This document shows, piece after piece, positions 1 to 10,223 of a stretch of 64,000 bases of DNA. A program made the translations under genes and the position numbers. The DNA comes from Oncomelania hupensis (taxonomy: Eukaryota; Mollusca; Gastropoda; Littorinimorpha; Pomatiopsidae). The DNA is taken from positions 60,538,740 to 60,602,739 of the forward strand of contig CM072516.1 of the NCBI GenBank assembly GCA_036898135.1, written 5' to 3'. Numbering within the stretch: the first letter of the stretch is position 1; every line of letters begins with the position of its first letter. Under the pieces are notes generated by a model, which had not been told where the DNA came from, ran no database searches, and saw only the letters and a list, made by a program, of their open reading frames with translations.

Positions 1-344
1 AATCAAGATATTAATTATAAGCATTGTTTAGGTCTGCAGTTTTTAACATTTCAGTTTGATTCAAGAAACCCACACTCAGCACTGTCAAGGTTTTATCAAG
101 ATTGTCTAGTTTAACAAAGGTTACCTGAGCTAGTACACCAATTTTTACTTGTAATGAAATACTATTAAAGTTATTTACTACAAAAGGGTAGTTATTTTTA
201 ATAGATTTAATTACATCTGGACTGTTTAGAATGGGAAGTTTTAATGTCTTGAAAACATCTTGTAGCATGAGAGATGATGTTGGACTTTTTATGTCCAGCA
301 TTTTTATAATGATTTTAAAATCTTAAATCAAGTCCACCGTGAAG
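1..344. other. AT-rich flank, no supported gene
   Basis: A 96-codon open frame runs on the minus strand (11-301), but it has low complexity, is rich in Leu/Asn/Val, and shows no domain I recognise. The AT-rich composition makes a chance frame likely. Nothing else stands out before the repeat that begins near 345. Confidence 0.3.
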
Positions 345-895
345 GTGCCGGGGGTTTCAGCATAAATAGTATCCCCACTTTCTGGAAATTTAGTGTTTTA
401 AAGTCCCACTGTTGTTGTCTTTCTCCTTTGTTTTCTCATTCCTACTCTGTTCTATCAATTTACTATTCTATCTTCTTCTTTGCTAGACCAGTCACCTATC
501 TTTTTTCTTGACTCTTCCAGGACAAAACCCCTCATTTGTGTGTGAGGTCTGTTGGATCAGCTTGGAAATATTGGACGCTTTCTGCCAGGTAGTCGCTGCA
601 CTGGGGCTTCCTATGATGCATGTTATTTGGCAATGTAAGCATTTTATATGTATGTGGTTTGTTAATATTTTATAATGATGTTTTTATTCTATTTTATTTT
701 TGTAAACGGGGGTTCGATAAATTAGAGTATAGCCTCAGCTTTCCCTGCGTGGGATGTTTTTATTGTAAAGTGACGGGCTGGTGGAGTGCCTTCAATGTTA
801 CCAGTAGGGTTGTTTCAGCAGATCTTTTGTGCGGATCAGGGGTGAGTCCTCTTTCAGCGAAGTTGTGGTCTTGATTTTGTGGCCCTGATTCGGCT
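345..895 (+). mobile_element. R1 interspersed retroposon, copy 1 (about 550 bp)
   Basis: This matches copies at 23180-23528, 51695-52260 and 61765-62329, and a short minus fragment at 33117-33165. Shared landmarks in order are a GGTGCCGGGGGTTTCAG start followed by a TATAAATAG box, a CT-rich block, TTGGATCAGCTTGG, ACGGGCTGGTGGAG, and a tail containing GGTCCTGATTTGG. The copy at 61765 shows an 11 bp target duplication and a simple-sequence tail, and the copy at 23180 is 5' truncated, so this looks like a non-LTR retroposon. No tRNA-like A/B boxes are evident. It directly abuts the integrase remnant that follows. Confidence 0.75.
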
Positions 896-942
896 ATACT
901 GGTCCTGATTTGGTGCGTTTGTGACAATCCCTAAGGCGCCAA

Positions 943-1350
943 GCTCATGACTCCATCATTGGAGGTCATCTGGGCATCAAGAAGACGTCGGACAGAATCC
1001 AGGCAGTATTTTACTGGCCAGGACTTCATGCGGACGTCAGCCGTTTCTGCTGATCATGTGACATTTGCCAGAAGACCATACCTCGAGGAAGGGTCCTTAA
1101 CGTGCCTATGCAGACAATGCCCCTGATCAACCGACCTTTCAGGAGGGTGGCCTTGGACTTAGTTAATCGGCTAAAGATAACCTCCGAGTGAAGAAGGTCA
1201 CCGGTGGGTATTGAGCTTAGTGGACTAAGCGACTCTGTACCAGGCCTCTGAAGAAGATTGACACGGAAACTGTAGCAGAGGTGCGGGTAGACATGCTCAG
1301 CAGGCTTGGATTGCCTGAAGAAATCTTGACAGACCTCGGAACACAGTATT
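943..1350 (+). pseudogene. Ty3/Gypsy-type integrase remnant
   Basis: Translation shows an integrase zinc-binding HHCC region: AHDSIIGGHLGIKKTSDRI, then FYWPGLHADV, then CxxCDICQKT. The N-terminal part of the catalytic core follows (RRVALDL, SEEGHRWVLSLVD), then after a frame change TETVAEVRVDMLSRLGLPEE and LTDLGTQY. Known family logic: the HHCC finger and the DDE core integrate retrotransposon cDNA. Lesions include an in-frame TGA inside the zinc finger, further stops after LVN and LSLVD, and at least one frameshift. No LTRs, protease, RT or remaining core was found, so this is an isolated dead fragment. It could come from a related integrase-bearing retroelement, but the order of motifs fits Gypsy best. 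Confidence 0.82.
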
Positions 1351-2149
1351 AAACAGCTAATGTTCTGAGCTTTCTAATCGTGTGTACCTCTTTTGATGAG
1401 GGTTTAACCCCAAAAAACAAACAAAACAAACAACCTCACAATGATGACGAGATAACACTCATTTGCGTTTTTCGTCACCGGTCTCGTCATAAGCAGTCAG
1501 AGGATTAATAAGGGAAAAACATTCAGCAAACTAACTTATCAACAACAAAAACAGCAAGATCTTCACGGAATATTAATTTGTTCAGTTTTTAAAGAGACTG
1601 ATAATGATAAATCTATGACACCAACTGCCAGCGACCTACACCTCGCTCATTCATTCACATTGCCGTGAGTGTACTCACGGTGATGTGAACTGAATCCAAG
1701 TTCTCACCTTCAGTCTGTGCTGATGAAGGCAACAGGATAGTCGCTGAAAGCTACACGAGTAAGTAGCCATTTACGCATGTGTGACTTGTCAAAACTCTGT
1801 AGCCGCTATGTAAAGCTGCGAGAGAAGAGTGATGCTATGGTTTGGTTAGCTAGTTTGAAAATTTAATTACTAAGTCACACATATGCTCAGTATTTACATT
1901 CAGATTACACGTACAACCCTATATAATACTGCCATCCTTATTTATAATTTATTTATGTAATTTCGTTTGAAAAATAAATTTCAAATAAAAAGTGGTACAA
2001 CTTTTTGTTTTTAAAGTGTGCAACACTGTAACATGCCTACGAGGTACTTTCTGTTTTCCTCATGAATATTCATGCACTTACCTCACAAGGTTAGCACAGG
2101 GCATGCATTTTCAAATTAACCGTTTTGGGCTTACTCTCGATTATCGATT
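1351..2149. other. Intergenic, no gene recognised
   Basis: No coding potential was recognised in this AT-rich stretch. It contains a CTGATGA...GAAAGC motif near 1720-1755 that recalls hammerhead-type elements but lacks a convincing helix II. Confidence 0.4.
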
Positions 2150-2455
2150 TTGGGGTGTCGGATAGCGCAGTGGTTGGAGCACTCGGTACTTTGTCGCAAG
2201 TTAAGCACCGTCCAGTGCGGTTAGCATTTGGATGGGTGACCGCAAAACGTGAAGCGACAAATAACAACGCCCCCAGTTGACTCAACTGTGACTGAGTACC
2301 TACTCTCTTGAGGGTGGGGAAGGTAAAGCAGCGAGGGAGAGAGATGGGCATCACCCTCATTACGCTGGCCCAAGATAAGTGTGATCTCCAACATCACACT
2401 CCCCTACGGCCACAAGGCTATGGGACTACCTTTACCTTTACCTTTTTACCTCAAT
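2150..2455 (+). mobile_element. SINE with chimeric tRNA/5S rRNA-like head, copy 1
   Basis: The element opens with GGATAGCGCAGTGGTTGGAG, a tRNA A-box-like segment. About 20 bp later comes AAGTTAAGCACCGTCC then GGTTAGCATTTGGATGGGTG, which matches the internal control region of animal 5S rRNA. A shared body follows (CCCCCAGTTGACTCAACTG, GAGTACCTACTCTC, GGCCACAAGGCTATGGGAC) and a CTTTAC-repeat tail. Other copies lie at 43000-43353 (minus) and 44483-45015 (plus). The whole resembles chimeric tRNA/5S SINEs known from vertebrates (AmnSINE type). Whether it is homologous to those is not known. Confidence 0.8.
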
Positions 2456-2635
2456 TAAAAATTTAATAAAAATTAAAAAAAAACATTCGTCTGTAAGTAT
2501 GTTAGAATGGGAAACAGTCAGCATTAACCTCATATTAAATGAAGTATGCTATGAAGTTTATGTACCTCGTAACGATGCTAAAAAGTTGCCTACCTCACAA
2601 TGTTGGATAGGTGGCTGTGGGTGTGTGTATGTGTG

Positions 2636-2908
2636 GGCATGTAGAAACGACGTTACAGTGACACACTCATGAAACTCCACATGGTTTCTTTTGACTTTTT
2701 TGGAAGGCGGCCCTATTTTGACGTCAAAATAGGGTTCCGGTAGAGTTACAGCTGTTTTAGGGTTAGGTTAAGGGTTTGGGTTAGGGTTAGGGATAGCTTC
2801 AAAAATTTGAAAATGTCAAAATAATGTCAAGAAAATGAAAAGTGTGTCAAAATAATGTCAGTTTTTTTCACAACAGTCATCGCAACGTCGTTTCTACACA
2901 CATGTGTG
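2636..2908. mobile_element. MITE-like element with terminal inverted repeats
   Basis: CATGTAGAAACGACGTTAC at the left is mirrored by GCAACGTCGTTTCTACACAC at the right, about 230 bp apart. Inside is a second perfect palindrome, CCCTATTTTGACGTCAAAAT(AGGG), and a TTAGGGTTAGG-rich segment (2755-2795). It has no coding capacity. A clear target duplication was not seen. Confidence 0.6.
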
Positions 2909-2989
2909 TGGGTGTGTGTGGGGGGGAGGGGGGGGTGGTGTGCGTGCGTGTGTGTGTGTGTGAAGAAAGGTAATTATCCTGCTCTCAAA

Positions 2990-3820
2990 GGTGGACAAAA
3001 AGTTTGACATATTGGCTTTCCATCCGTGTGCTTCTCCATGAGAAAAGGAGCTCAAATGCAGTACAATTTAATTCATAAAACCTGGTTCTCTTGACGCGTT
3101 TCGACCTTTACTAAAGGTCTCATCTGAGGAGGTTTGGCCTTAAATGTGTGTGTGTGTGTGTATGTGCGCGAGTTGTTGTAGCAGATGTTCAAGACACATA
3201 CTAAACATAACATGATAATGTTATGAACAAAACAAGGAATTCAAAAATCATATTTTATTTTAGACCAACAAAAATCGTGTGTTTTTTTTCTTTTTTATTA
3301 TTTTTGTTAAAGATTATATTGCATAACAATGGCAAAAACACAGATTATGTCATTCTCGTTGTAGGTGTCTTATTGTGCATCTGGACTGATCAAGGCTATC
3401 ATACGGGGGCGTGAGGGGAAGGGGGTTCATATTGGCTGTCTTGATCCGCTGCAACAAAGGTTTGAGTCATATGGCCATGAAGGGGTTCAGGTCCGGTCCT
3501 ATTTGGGTGTCTTGAACTGGACATATTACTCTAAGCATTCTTATTGGATGGGGGGGGGGGGGTAGGGGTAAGTGGGGGAGGAAATGGGGGTTACAAAGGT
3601 CTTGATCTAAGCAGTTTTAGGCATTCGTTTAGCGTGATCGTATCAAAAACTCTGTGTGTGAATGTGTGAGTGTGTGTATGAGTGTGCATATATATGTGCA
3701 TATATATATCAAAGTCTTTGGTTATTCAGAATCTGAGGAGGGAAGACGAGGGGGTCTAACGATGCTTGACGTGAGCAGATTCAGGTGGCCCATCTTCTCC
3801 GGGGTCTGGTCGAATGCAGA
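2990..3820. other. Presumed 3' flank of the VWC gene, low complexity
   Basis: Apart from the hammerhead-like motif there are GT runs, a poly-G run (3550-3561) and no recognisable coding sequence. A TTTATT on the plus strand (AATAAA on minus) near 3294 could serve as the polyadenylation signal of the minus-strand gene that ends at 3821. Confidence 0.35.
3098..3126 (-). ncRNA. Hammerhead-ribozyme-like motif (one core mismatch)
   Basis: On the minus strand the order is CAGATGA, then a 7 bp hairpin (GACCTTT-AGT-AAAGGTC), then GAAAC followed by GCGTC. This is the arrangement of a minimal hammerhead, CUGAUGA-helix II-GAAA with a GUC cleavage triplet, as found in Penelope-like retroelements. The core has A where U4 is expected, so self-cleavage is doubtful and this may be a decayed copy. 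No associated reverse transcriptase was found nearby. Confidence 0.4.
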
Positions 3821-3926
3821 TTATGCGTCTGGGCAGACCTCCCTCATTTCACAGCAGTCTGGATATTGAGCAGAGGTTGCCACCGGCTCCCCATAACATC
3901 CGTCTTGGAAACCTTGTATCCCACAC
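3821..3926 (-). CDS. VWC-protein exon 3 (second half, stop)
   Basis: The acceptor is TTGCTAG. The exon has 1 nt + 34 codons + TAA. It encodes CGIQGFQDGCYGEP, then YPDCCEMREVC, the closing CC...C of the domain. The 1 nt phase exactly completes the last codon of exon 2. Confidence 0.8.
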
Positions 3927-6900
3927 CTAGCAATCAACAACCCATCAATCTCAAAACATGAATAATAACAAGACCATTATCATTTCAACATTAAAAGTGC
4001 CCAGCCCCATGTGTGTTTGATAGGTCGGGCGATGAGCGGAGACGATGATCAGCCTCTCAAGTTCAATAGGGACGATACTGAGTTAAACAGGGCAACGTGG
4101 TGCATCCCATTTTATCTCAGTTTAAAATATCTTACATCATTACCAAAATTATGACAAACATCACCAATGGCATCGACATGGATATCAAAGGCCAAGGCCA
4201 ATCCCTCAACACTATGCACATCTTCAAATCTTTAGGAGCAGAGCAGTTGTATTAGACAATGGGTCCCGACAGGATAGCACAAATAACTGCTCCCCTGACA
4301 AGGTGGAAAGACAGGATCAGTCTACACTCCAAGGTAAGGCTGCAGCGCGCCTTTGTCATCTCAATTTTCCTATATTCTTGCAAAACAATGGACCCTCACA
4401 GCAGACCTATAATTAAAAATACAAAGCATGGACAGACCATCACACCAGCCTTTGGACAATGACATGCTCACAGTGGTAAAGAAACGGAAACTCCGAGGGT
4501 ATGGCCACGTCACTAGAGCATCAGGCCTTGCAAAGACCATCCTGCAAGGCACGGTGCAATGAGGCAGAAGAAGAAGGAGACAGAAAAAGAGGTGGGAGGA
4601 CAACATTTGAGAATGGCCCCAGCGACTTTCGAGTTACGGGATAGGATATGATTGAACAATCACTGGTTCGGTTCTTATATTAGTGAAACAGAAACTGACA
4701 CATGACTGAAAAATGATTTCCTGGGCATGATCCAATATGTCAGTAGCTAGACTGCTTCAGCTGGTGAGCTCGAACGCAGCAAGTAAACAGGGTCTCAAAT
4801 CTCGATGCAAGGGTCCCAGATCTCGATGCAAGGGTCCCAGATCTCAATGCAAGGGTCTCGGGTCACGATGCAAGGTTACAAGAGATGTTCCTTTTTCAGG
4901 TACGACGATTCTCTGTACGAGACTGATTGCAGTCTTTATGAACGCTGTTTCAGCCCACCTGTCTTCCCCTCTCCTCACCCCTTCACACATACACAAACAC
5001 ACACATACACACACACCCACTCACACACACATCCTCCGTGTCGCCTCCAAGGCATGTGAAAGAACCCGATCATTTTGTCAAATAAGTAAGACACGTTACC
5101 AATAATTTAAACGTATACCCAAAGGCCAATCTTGCTGGCTTTATGGCCTGTCTTAATTAGAAGGTTGGTGAAGGTAAACGAACCTTTTCTCAGATCCCGA
5201 ACCTAGGTTTCTGGACCTTTTGGCAAAAACAAACAATGAAAACAAATAAAAAGACTGTTCACAAACCTAGGTTTAAGACCTGAGAACTCGGAAAAGAAAA
5301 ACAAAGATTCGTGAACCTCCACGAACTTCTAATGGTTAGTGTGCCTAGGTGTCACAGCACATAGCTGAAACTCGCCGAGGCTTACGGTTGCCCCTCATTA
5401 AACATTTGCATGTGCGACTCTCTGCTACGCTGTGTGCCTAGGAGTTTGACAATGCGTTCAGTGATGGAGCAATTTGGCTTTACTTGTGGGCCTGTCTTAA
5501 TTGGAAGGTTCATTGAGGTTCGGGAACCTTTTTTTTTTTTCGAGGTTCTCGGAGATTTTCAAATCCCGAACATTTTGGGCATAAAATAAAAGGCTCTGGA
5601 ACCTAGGTTCGGGATCTGAGAATCTCAAAAAAAAAAAAAAAAAAAGGTTAGTGAACTTCCACGAACCTTCCAGTGAAGACAGGCCGTGAGCTGCTCGACT
5701 TCCATCCTGATTGAGATAAGATAAGATACCCAAAAAAATTGGCCTAGCTTCAAATATTTAGGAGCCTTTGTATCCAACAATGGGTCTCGACAGGAAATCC
5801 TCTTCAGGATTACACAAACAATTGCGGCCTTGACAAGGTTGAAGCCCATTTGGAAAGACAAGACCATCAGTCTACATTCCGAGGTAAGGCTGCTGCGCTC
5901 CCTTGTCATCTCCATCTTTCTATACGCTTGCGAAGCATGGACCCTCACAGCAGATCTACAACGACGAATACAAAGCATGGAGATGATGTGCTACAGAAGA
6001 CTTCTGGGCATTTCCTATACCCAGCACATCACCAACAACGAAGTCCGACAGACCATCACACAAGCCATTGAACAACACGATGATATGCTCACAGTGGGGA
6101 ATAAACGGAAACTCCGATGGTATGGCCATGTCACCAGATCATCAGTTCTTGCAAAGACCATCCTGCAATGCACGATGTAAGGAGGTAGAAGAAGAGGGAG
6201 ACCGAAAAAGAGGTAGGAGGACAACATTTGAGAATGGACTGGCTTGACACTGAGCGAAGCCATATGAAGGTTGCTGAGGACAGAGAAAGATGGAGTACGC
6301 TGGTTAAACGATCATCTGTGGTGCCCCAACAACCTTCTAGTTACGGGATAGGATAGGAAGAATAAAATGAGATAACTTTATTATCCCTTTCAAGAAATTA
6401 CGATCTGCTCCTTGAGCAGCTCTTTGGCCTGTTAGTGCGTGATATAAGAACACTTCATTTTGCTCTTTATAACAAAAAATAAAATAAAAATAAAAATAAG
6501 ACTTACGTAAAGCACATATAACCCGGTCCAAAGCACGTGCATTTCATACATTCGCCTTCGGGGTACCAACTTTCATCGGCTGACACTCCCTCAGGACATG
6601 CCTCTGTAAACGACAGGACAGTTATGAATCAATCAGTTAATAATCATCCAACTAACCAAGTAACCACTTTATCGATGTGTTCAAATTAATCAACACGGTG
6701 TAAAAACATGGGGAGGGGGGGGGGGGTATTTTAATTAAGCAGTTAACCACTTACATAAGGCTTGGATATTTTATCCCCTAAGGATAAGGCTTCATTGTTT
6801 ATAGAAAATAAAACACCGTAAGAGTCGGTCTGAATATTGCAAAATGTTACTTACGTACGCTACTTTATTGTAATTCGTAAGAAGCATTGCTTACGTTAAT

Positions 6901-7216
6901 TTTTATTTTCAATTATCTGATTTATTATTCTTGTCAGTTCTTATAAAATGTGTTCTTTCTCCTCATCCCGCTTATTATTATCACCACCACCATCAATTTT
7001 CATCATGATCGTAATTATTGTCGTCTTCAACATCATCGTCAGTTTTTACGTCGTTGTCTGCTTAGTTCTTCATAATCGTCAATCATCGCCGTCGCCATTG
7101 ACGTCAAAACCTCCTGATATACCAGCAGACTGAAAGACGGCGCATTCTGCAAACCGGGACATCAACAAAATCATAATTCCAGTCGCCATCATCAGTGTTT
7201 GCCGAGAGCACTGCAT
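3821..7216 (-). CDS. Secreted single VWC-domain protein, 3 exons, 98 aa
   Basis: Three short exons (7123-7216, 6507-6603, 3821-3926) join with phases 1 and 2 that match exactly, giving 297 nt including the TAA stop. Residues 1-25 start MQCSRQTLMMATGIMILLM and look like a signal peptide. The mature part carries ten cysteines (34, 50, 53, 55, 62, 65, 74, 88, 89, 95) with the CxxCxC (50-55) and CC...C (88-95) signatures of a VWC domain. Family knowledge: VWC domains bind extracellular ligands such as growth factors. Stand-alone small members are known in arthropods and molluscs, some in immune responses, and related folds occur in venom peptides. Function here is not predictable. Splice sites are GTATAT/CAG and GTAAGT/TAG. 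Intron 2 holds two LINE fragments, two MITEs and a minisatellite. The start is the first ATG ahead of the hydrophobic segment. Confidence 0.8.
4150..4660 (+). mobile_element. APE/RT non-LTR element, 3' fragment (subfamily B)
   Basis: This contains degraded C-terminal coding sequence of the same element as 7492-9447 (GQSLNT, LHSKVRL, CHVT-type segments), ending near GAGTTACGGGATAGGATA. Several internal deletions are present. It lies in intron 2 of the VWC gene, in antisense orientation to that gene. Confidence 0.8.
4793..4876. repeat. 21 bp minisatellite, four units
   Basis: Four units of the type GGGTCCCAGATCTCGATGCAA follow in tandem, with a few substitutions between units. Confidence 0.85.
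5141..5340. mobile_element. MITE family M1, copy 1
   Basis: It opens with GGCCTGTCTTAATTAGAAGG and has internal mirrored blocks (GATCCCGAACCTAGGTTT / AACCTAGGTTTAAGACCTG). The right end (CGTGAACCTCCACGAAC) is the mirror of the left but lacks the last bases. Other copies are at 5487-5686 and 56715-56887. Confidence 0.7.
5487..5686. mobile_element. MITE family M1, copy 2
   Basis: The left end GGGCCTGTCTTAATTGGAAG is matched by the right end CTTCCAGTGAAGACAGGCC as an imperfect terminal inverted repeat. The interior holds the mirrored TCCCGAAC / GGTTCGGGAT blocks flanked by T and A runs. It is non-coding. Confidence 0.8.
5735..6355 (+). mobile_element. APE/RT non-LTR element, 5'-truncated 3' fragment (subfamily B)
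   Basis: It starts at FKYLGAFVSNNGSRQE and continues through LKPIWKDKTISLHSEVRLL, RIQSMEMMCYRRLLGISY and RKLRWYGHVTRSS to the GTTACGGGATAGGATAGGA tail. One stop and small indels break the frame after 6180. It is inserted in intron 2 of the VWC gene. Confidence 0.9.
6507..6603 (-). CDS. VWC-protein exon 2 (first half of domain)
   Basis: It lies between TTTACAG and GTAAGT and carries 2 nt + 31 codons + 2 nt. It encodes ACPEG...WYPEGECMKCTCFGPGYMCF, with the VWC CxxCxC signature. Composition is richer in GC than the flanks. Confidence 0.82.
7123..7216 (-). CDS. VWC-protein exon 1 (signal peptide)
   Basis: It holds 31 codons plus 1 nt, from ATG at 7216 to a GTATAT donor. The hydrophobic core is LMMATGIMILLM, with a probable cleavage region around FAEC-AVFQ. 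Confidence 0.75.
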
Positions 7217-7380
7217 CTTTCTAGTATCGTGAGCTGTTGCTAGATTGGTCTGAAATACACAAAATTATTCAAGCAATATGAATAATATTGAAGATATTGT
7301 TTTTAAAAATACATATTGTCGTGGTATTTCCGAAATTTTTATCCAAACTTTCTGTCCGAGTGTTGTAAAATGAGCGTCTG
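7217..7380 (-). promoter_or_regulatory. Presumed 5' flank of the VWC gene
   Basis: This is the only unique sequence between the VWC start codon and a microsatellite. No convincing TATA box or initiator was identified, so the role is inferred from position only. Confidence 0.2.
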
Positions 7381-7383
7381 CTA

Positions 7384-7462
<79 letters not shown>

Positions 7463-7491
7463 TAATTAATTAATTAATTAATTAATTAAGA
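7381..7491. repeat. (ATT)n then (ATTA)n microsatellite
   Basis: About 75 bp of ATT units pass into ATTA units. The LINE copy that follows begins right at its edge, and AATTAATTAA also flanks the LINE 3' tail (9447-9462). This suggests insertion into the ATTA tract with target duplication. Confidence 0.9.
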
Positions 7492-9447
7492 AGAAGAAGC
7501 CGTGGATCACATCTGAACTTTTGGATCTGTGTGATAAACGAAGAGAGATAAAAAAAAGAAAAAGAACACCTCACAGGGAGCTGATGTCTACCGAAAAATC
7601 AACAATGACATCCGAAAAGGCATGCGCACAGCAAAGGAGAACTGGATAGAAGATCAATGCCAGGAAATAGAGAACAGTCTGAACAAGAACAACAGCAAGA
7701 AGGCCTACCAGACTGTGAAGCGGCTGACAAGTGTCAAACAGCCCAAAGTCTCCACGATCCAAAGCAAGTCTGGCATATGCCTTACAGAAGAACAAGAAGT
7801 CTTGGACAGATGGACAGAGTACTGCTCTGACCTTTACAACCATACACCAAATGGAGACCCATCAGTTCTAGCATGTCCCGAGAACAGAGAAGAAGAAGAA
7901 ATCCTCCCATTTCTCCGGGAAGAAGTTGAGGCAGCAGTGCAATCGTTAAAGAAAGGGACGTCAGCGGGAGTGGACAACATACCCGCGGAACTGCTACAAG
8001 CAGGAGGAGAAGCGATGATTGATGCCCTCACCATTATCTGTAACAAGATCTGGCAGAGTGGGGAGTGGCCTATACCATGAACCCAGTCACTTGTCATCAC
8101 TCTTCCCAAAAAAGGTAACCTTCAGGAGTGTGAAAATTAACGCACCATCAGCCTCATCAGCCATCCCAGCAAGGTCCTCCTGAAAATAATACTCAACAGG
8201 TTGAAACCCCAAGCTGAACAAATCATAGCTGAAGAACAAGCAGGATTCAGGGCAGGGCGAAGTACCACTGAACAGATTTTCAACTTCAAAAATAATCTGT
8301 GAGAAATACCTACAGCACCAACAACATCTATATCATGTGTTCATAGACTTCAAAAAGGCGTTTGACCGAGTCTGGCATGCAGCTCTATGGGCAACAATGA
8401 AAGTGTATAACATCAGCCCTAAAATTATTGAAGTCATCAAAAGCCTGTATGACAAGGCTACCAGTGCAGTCCTCCACAACAGCGCCATCGGGAACTGGTT
8501 CAGAACAACAATCGGTGTGCGTCAAGGATGCCTACTCTCTCCAACACTCTTCAACATCTTCCTAGAGCGCATCATGTCAGATGCTCTTGCAGATCATGAA
8601 GGCACAGTCAGCATAGGGGGTAGAGCAATCTCCAATCTTCGTTTTGCGGATGACATTGATGGATTGTCTGGAGAGGAACAAGAACTTGAACAGCTGGTAC
8701 AGAGGCTTGACACCACCTCCAGAGCTTATGGAATGGAAATAAGTGCAGAGAAGACCAAAATGATGACCAACAACACCAATGGCATCAACACGGACATCAA
8801 AGTCCAAGGCCAATCCCTCAACACAGTGCACAGCTTCAAATATTTAGGAGCCATTGTATCAGACAATGGGTCCCGACAGGAAGTCCTCTCCAGGATCGCA
8901 CAAACAACTGCTGCCCTGACAAGGTTGAAGCCCATTTGGAGAGACAGGACCATCAGTCTACATTCCAAAGTAAGACTGCTGCGCTCCCTTGTCATCTCCA
9001 TCTTCCTATATGCTTGCGAAGCATGGACCCTCACAGCAGATCTACAACGAAGAATACAAAGCATGGAGATGATGTGCTACAGAAGACTTCTGGGCATTTC
9101 CTATACCCAACACATCACCAACAACGAAGTCCGACAGACCATCACACAAGGCATTGGACAACACGATGACCTGCTCACAGTGGTGAAGAAACGGAAACTC
9201 CGATGGTATGGCCACGTCACCAGATCACCAGGCCTTGCAAAGACTATTCTGCAATGCACAGTGCAAGGAGGTAGAAGAAGAGGGAGACCGAAAAAGAGGT
9301 GCGAGGACAACATTCGAGAATGGACTGGTTTGACACTGAGCGAAGCCATCAGGGCTGCTGAGGACAGAGAAAGATGGAATATGCTGGTTAAACGATCATC
9401 TGTGTTGCCCCTACGACCTCCGGGTTACGGGACAGGATAGGATAGGA
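7492..9447 (+). mobile_element. APE/RT non-LTR retrotransposon, 5'-truncated copy with full RT domain
   Basis: The copy starts at KKPWITPELLDLC, downstream of the endonuclease. The RT domain shows motif A (FIDFKKAFDRVWHAAL), motif B (GVRQGCLLSPTLFNIF) and motif C (LRFADDIDGL), then the conserved C-terminal region (RLLGISYTQHITNNEVRQ, GGRRRGRPKKR). Family role: target-primed reverse transcription. The segment 8337-9440 is one open frame. Upstream lesions are TGA for Trp (8078-8080), TAA for Tyr (8138-8140) and a +1 frameshift near 8288. It ends in a short ATAGG-type tail. Proteins of this kind are often mis-annotated as craniofacial development protein 2-like. The clade is probably RTE-like, but I am not certain. 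Confidence 0.92.
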
Positions 9448-9679
9448 ATTAATTAATTAAATTATTTATTTATTTATTTATTTTTACGACACGCCGGGAA
9501 ACGTTAGGGTTAGGGTTAGGGCTATTCTAATCAGTGCCCAAACCCACAGGGTTAATTAAATGAAAACGTGCAATAAAATTAACATTTCTAGGTGAAGAAA
9601 ACAAAACAGGAAATAAATTTGTAAGGCAAGAGGCACGTAATTATTTACAATAGAAGAAAAAGAGGAGATAGAGACCACA

Positions 9680-9955
9680 GCGTTGTGGCCAGAAACCAAT
9701 GGCGCCTGACAGATGTGGGTTCGATCCAGCATCTGGGCGTTATGTTTCTCCGAATATTATTTACTTTCGACTCGGGCAACGTCTCTGGGGTATTCTCCGG
9801 ATACTCCGGTTAGCTCCCTCAGCAAAAATTTCAAAATCACAACTAATGTTAGGTAGGTTGTGTTTGGGCGCGCCACAGGCTGCGACTACGCTTTCGCCAG
9901 GGTAGGCGGCCCAGAATTTCCCTATGGAATGGGACAATAAGGTAAATAAAATAAA
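9680..9955 (+). mobile_element. tRNA-derived SINE (family S3), copy 1
   Basis: It shares with 55726-56097 the segments GTTCGATCC (B box-like), GTTATGTTTCTCCGAATATT, TACTTTCGACTCGGGCAA, TTCTCCGGATACTCC and GGCGCGCCACAGGCTGCG, then a TAAAATA-rich tail. The A-box part is shortened by about 40 bp relative to the other copy. The CTCCGG-rich centre recalls conserved central domains of metazoan SINE superfamilies. Confidence 0.75.
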
Positions 9956-10113
9956 ATGTAAAAAAAAATAAAATAAACATTTTTTGAAATTTCTTTTTTA
10001 TTGTATAATAATCCTTTGATTTTAAACCCATTTTTAACAGCAATAAACACACTTTACAAACACAATGAAGAGTCGTTGACTGATGATAATAAACAAATAA
10101 AGAGGAAAATAGA

Positions 10114-10223
<110 letters not shown>

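Noticed and set aside
11..301. 96-codon minus-strand protein
   Set aside because: AT-rich, no domain, no splice context and no repeat of the frame elsewhere.
1715..1760. Second hammerhead (CTGATGA ... GAAAGC)
   Set aside because: The segment between the two core parts does not form a convincing helix II.
2180..2245. 5S rRNA gene fragment
   Set aside because: Similarity covers only the internal control region and is embedded in a repeated SINE with a tRNA-like start, in three copies.
4737..5105. 122-codon frame with Ser-Arg-Cys-Lys-Gly repeats
   Set aside because: It is the translation of a 21 bp minisatellite followed by a CA tract.
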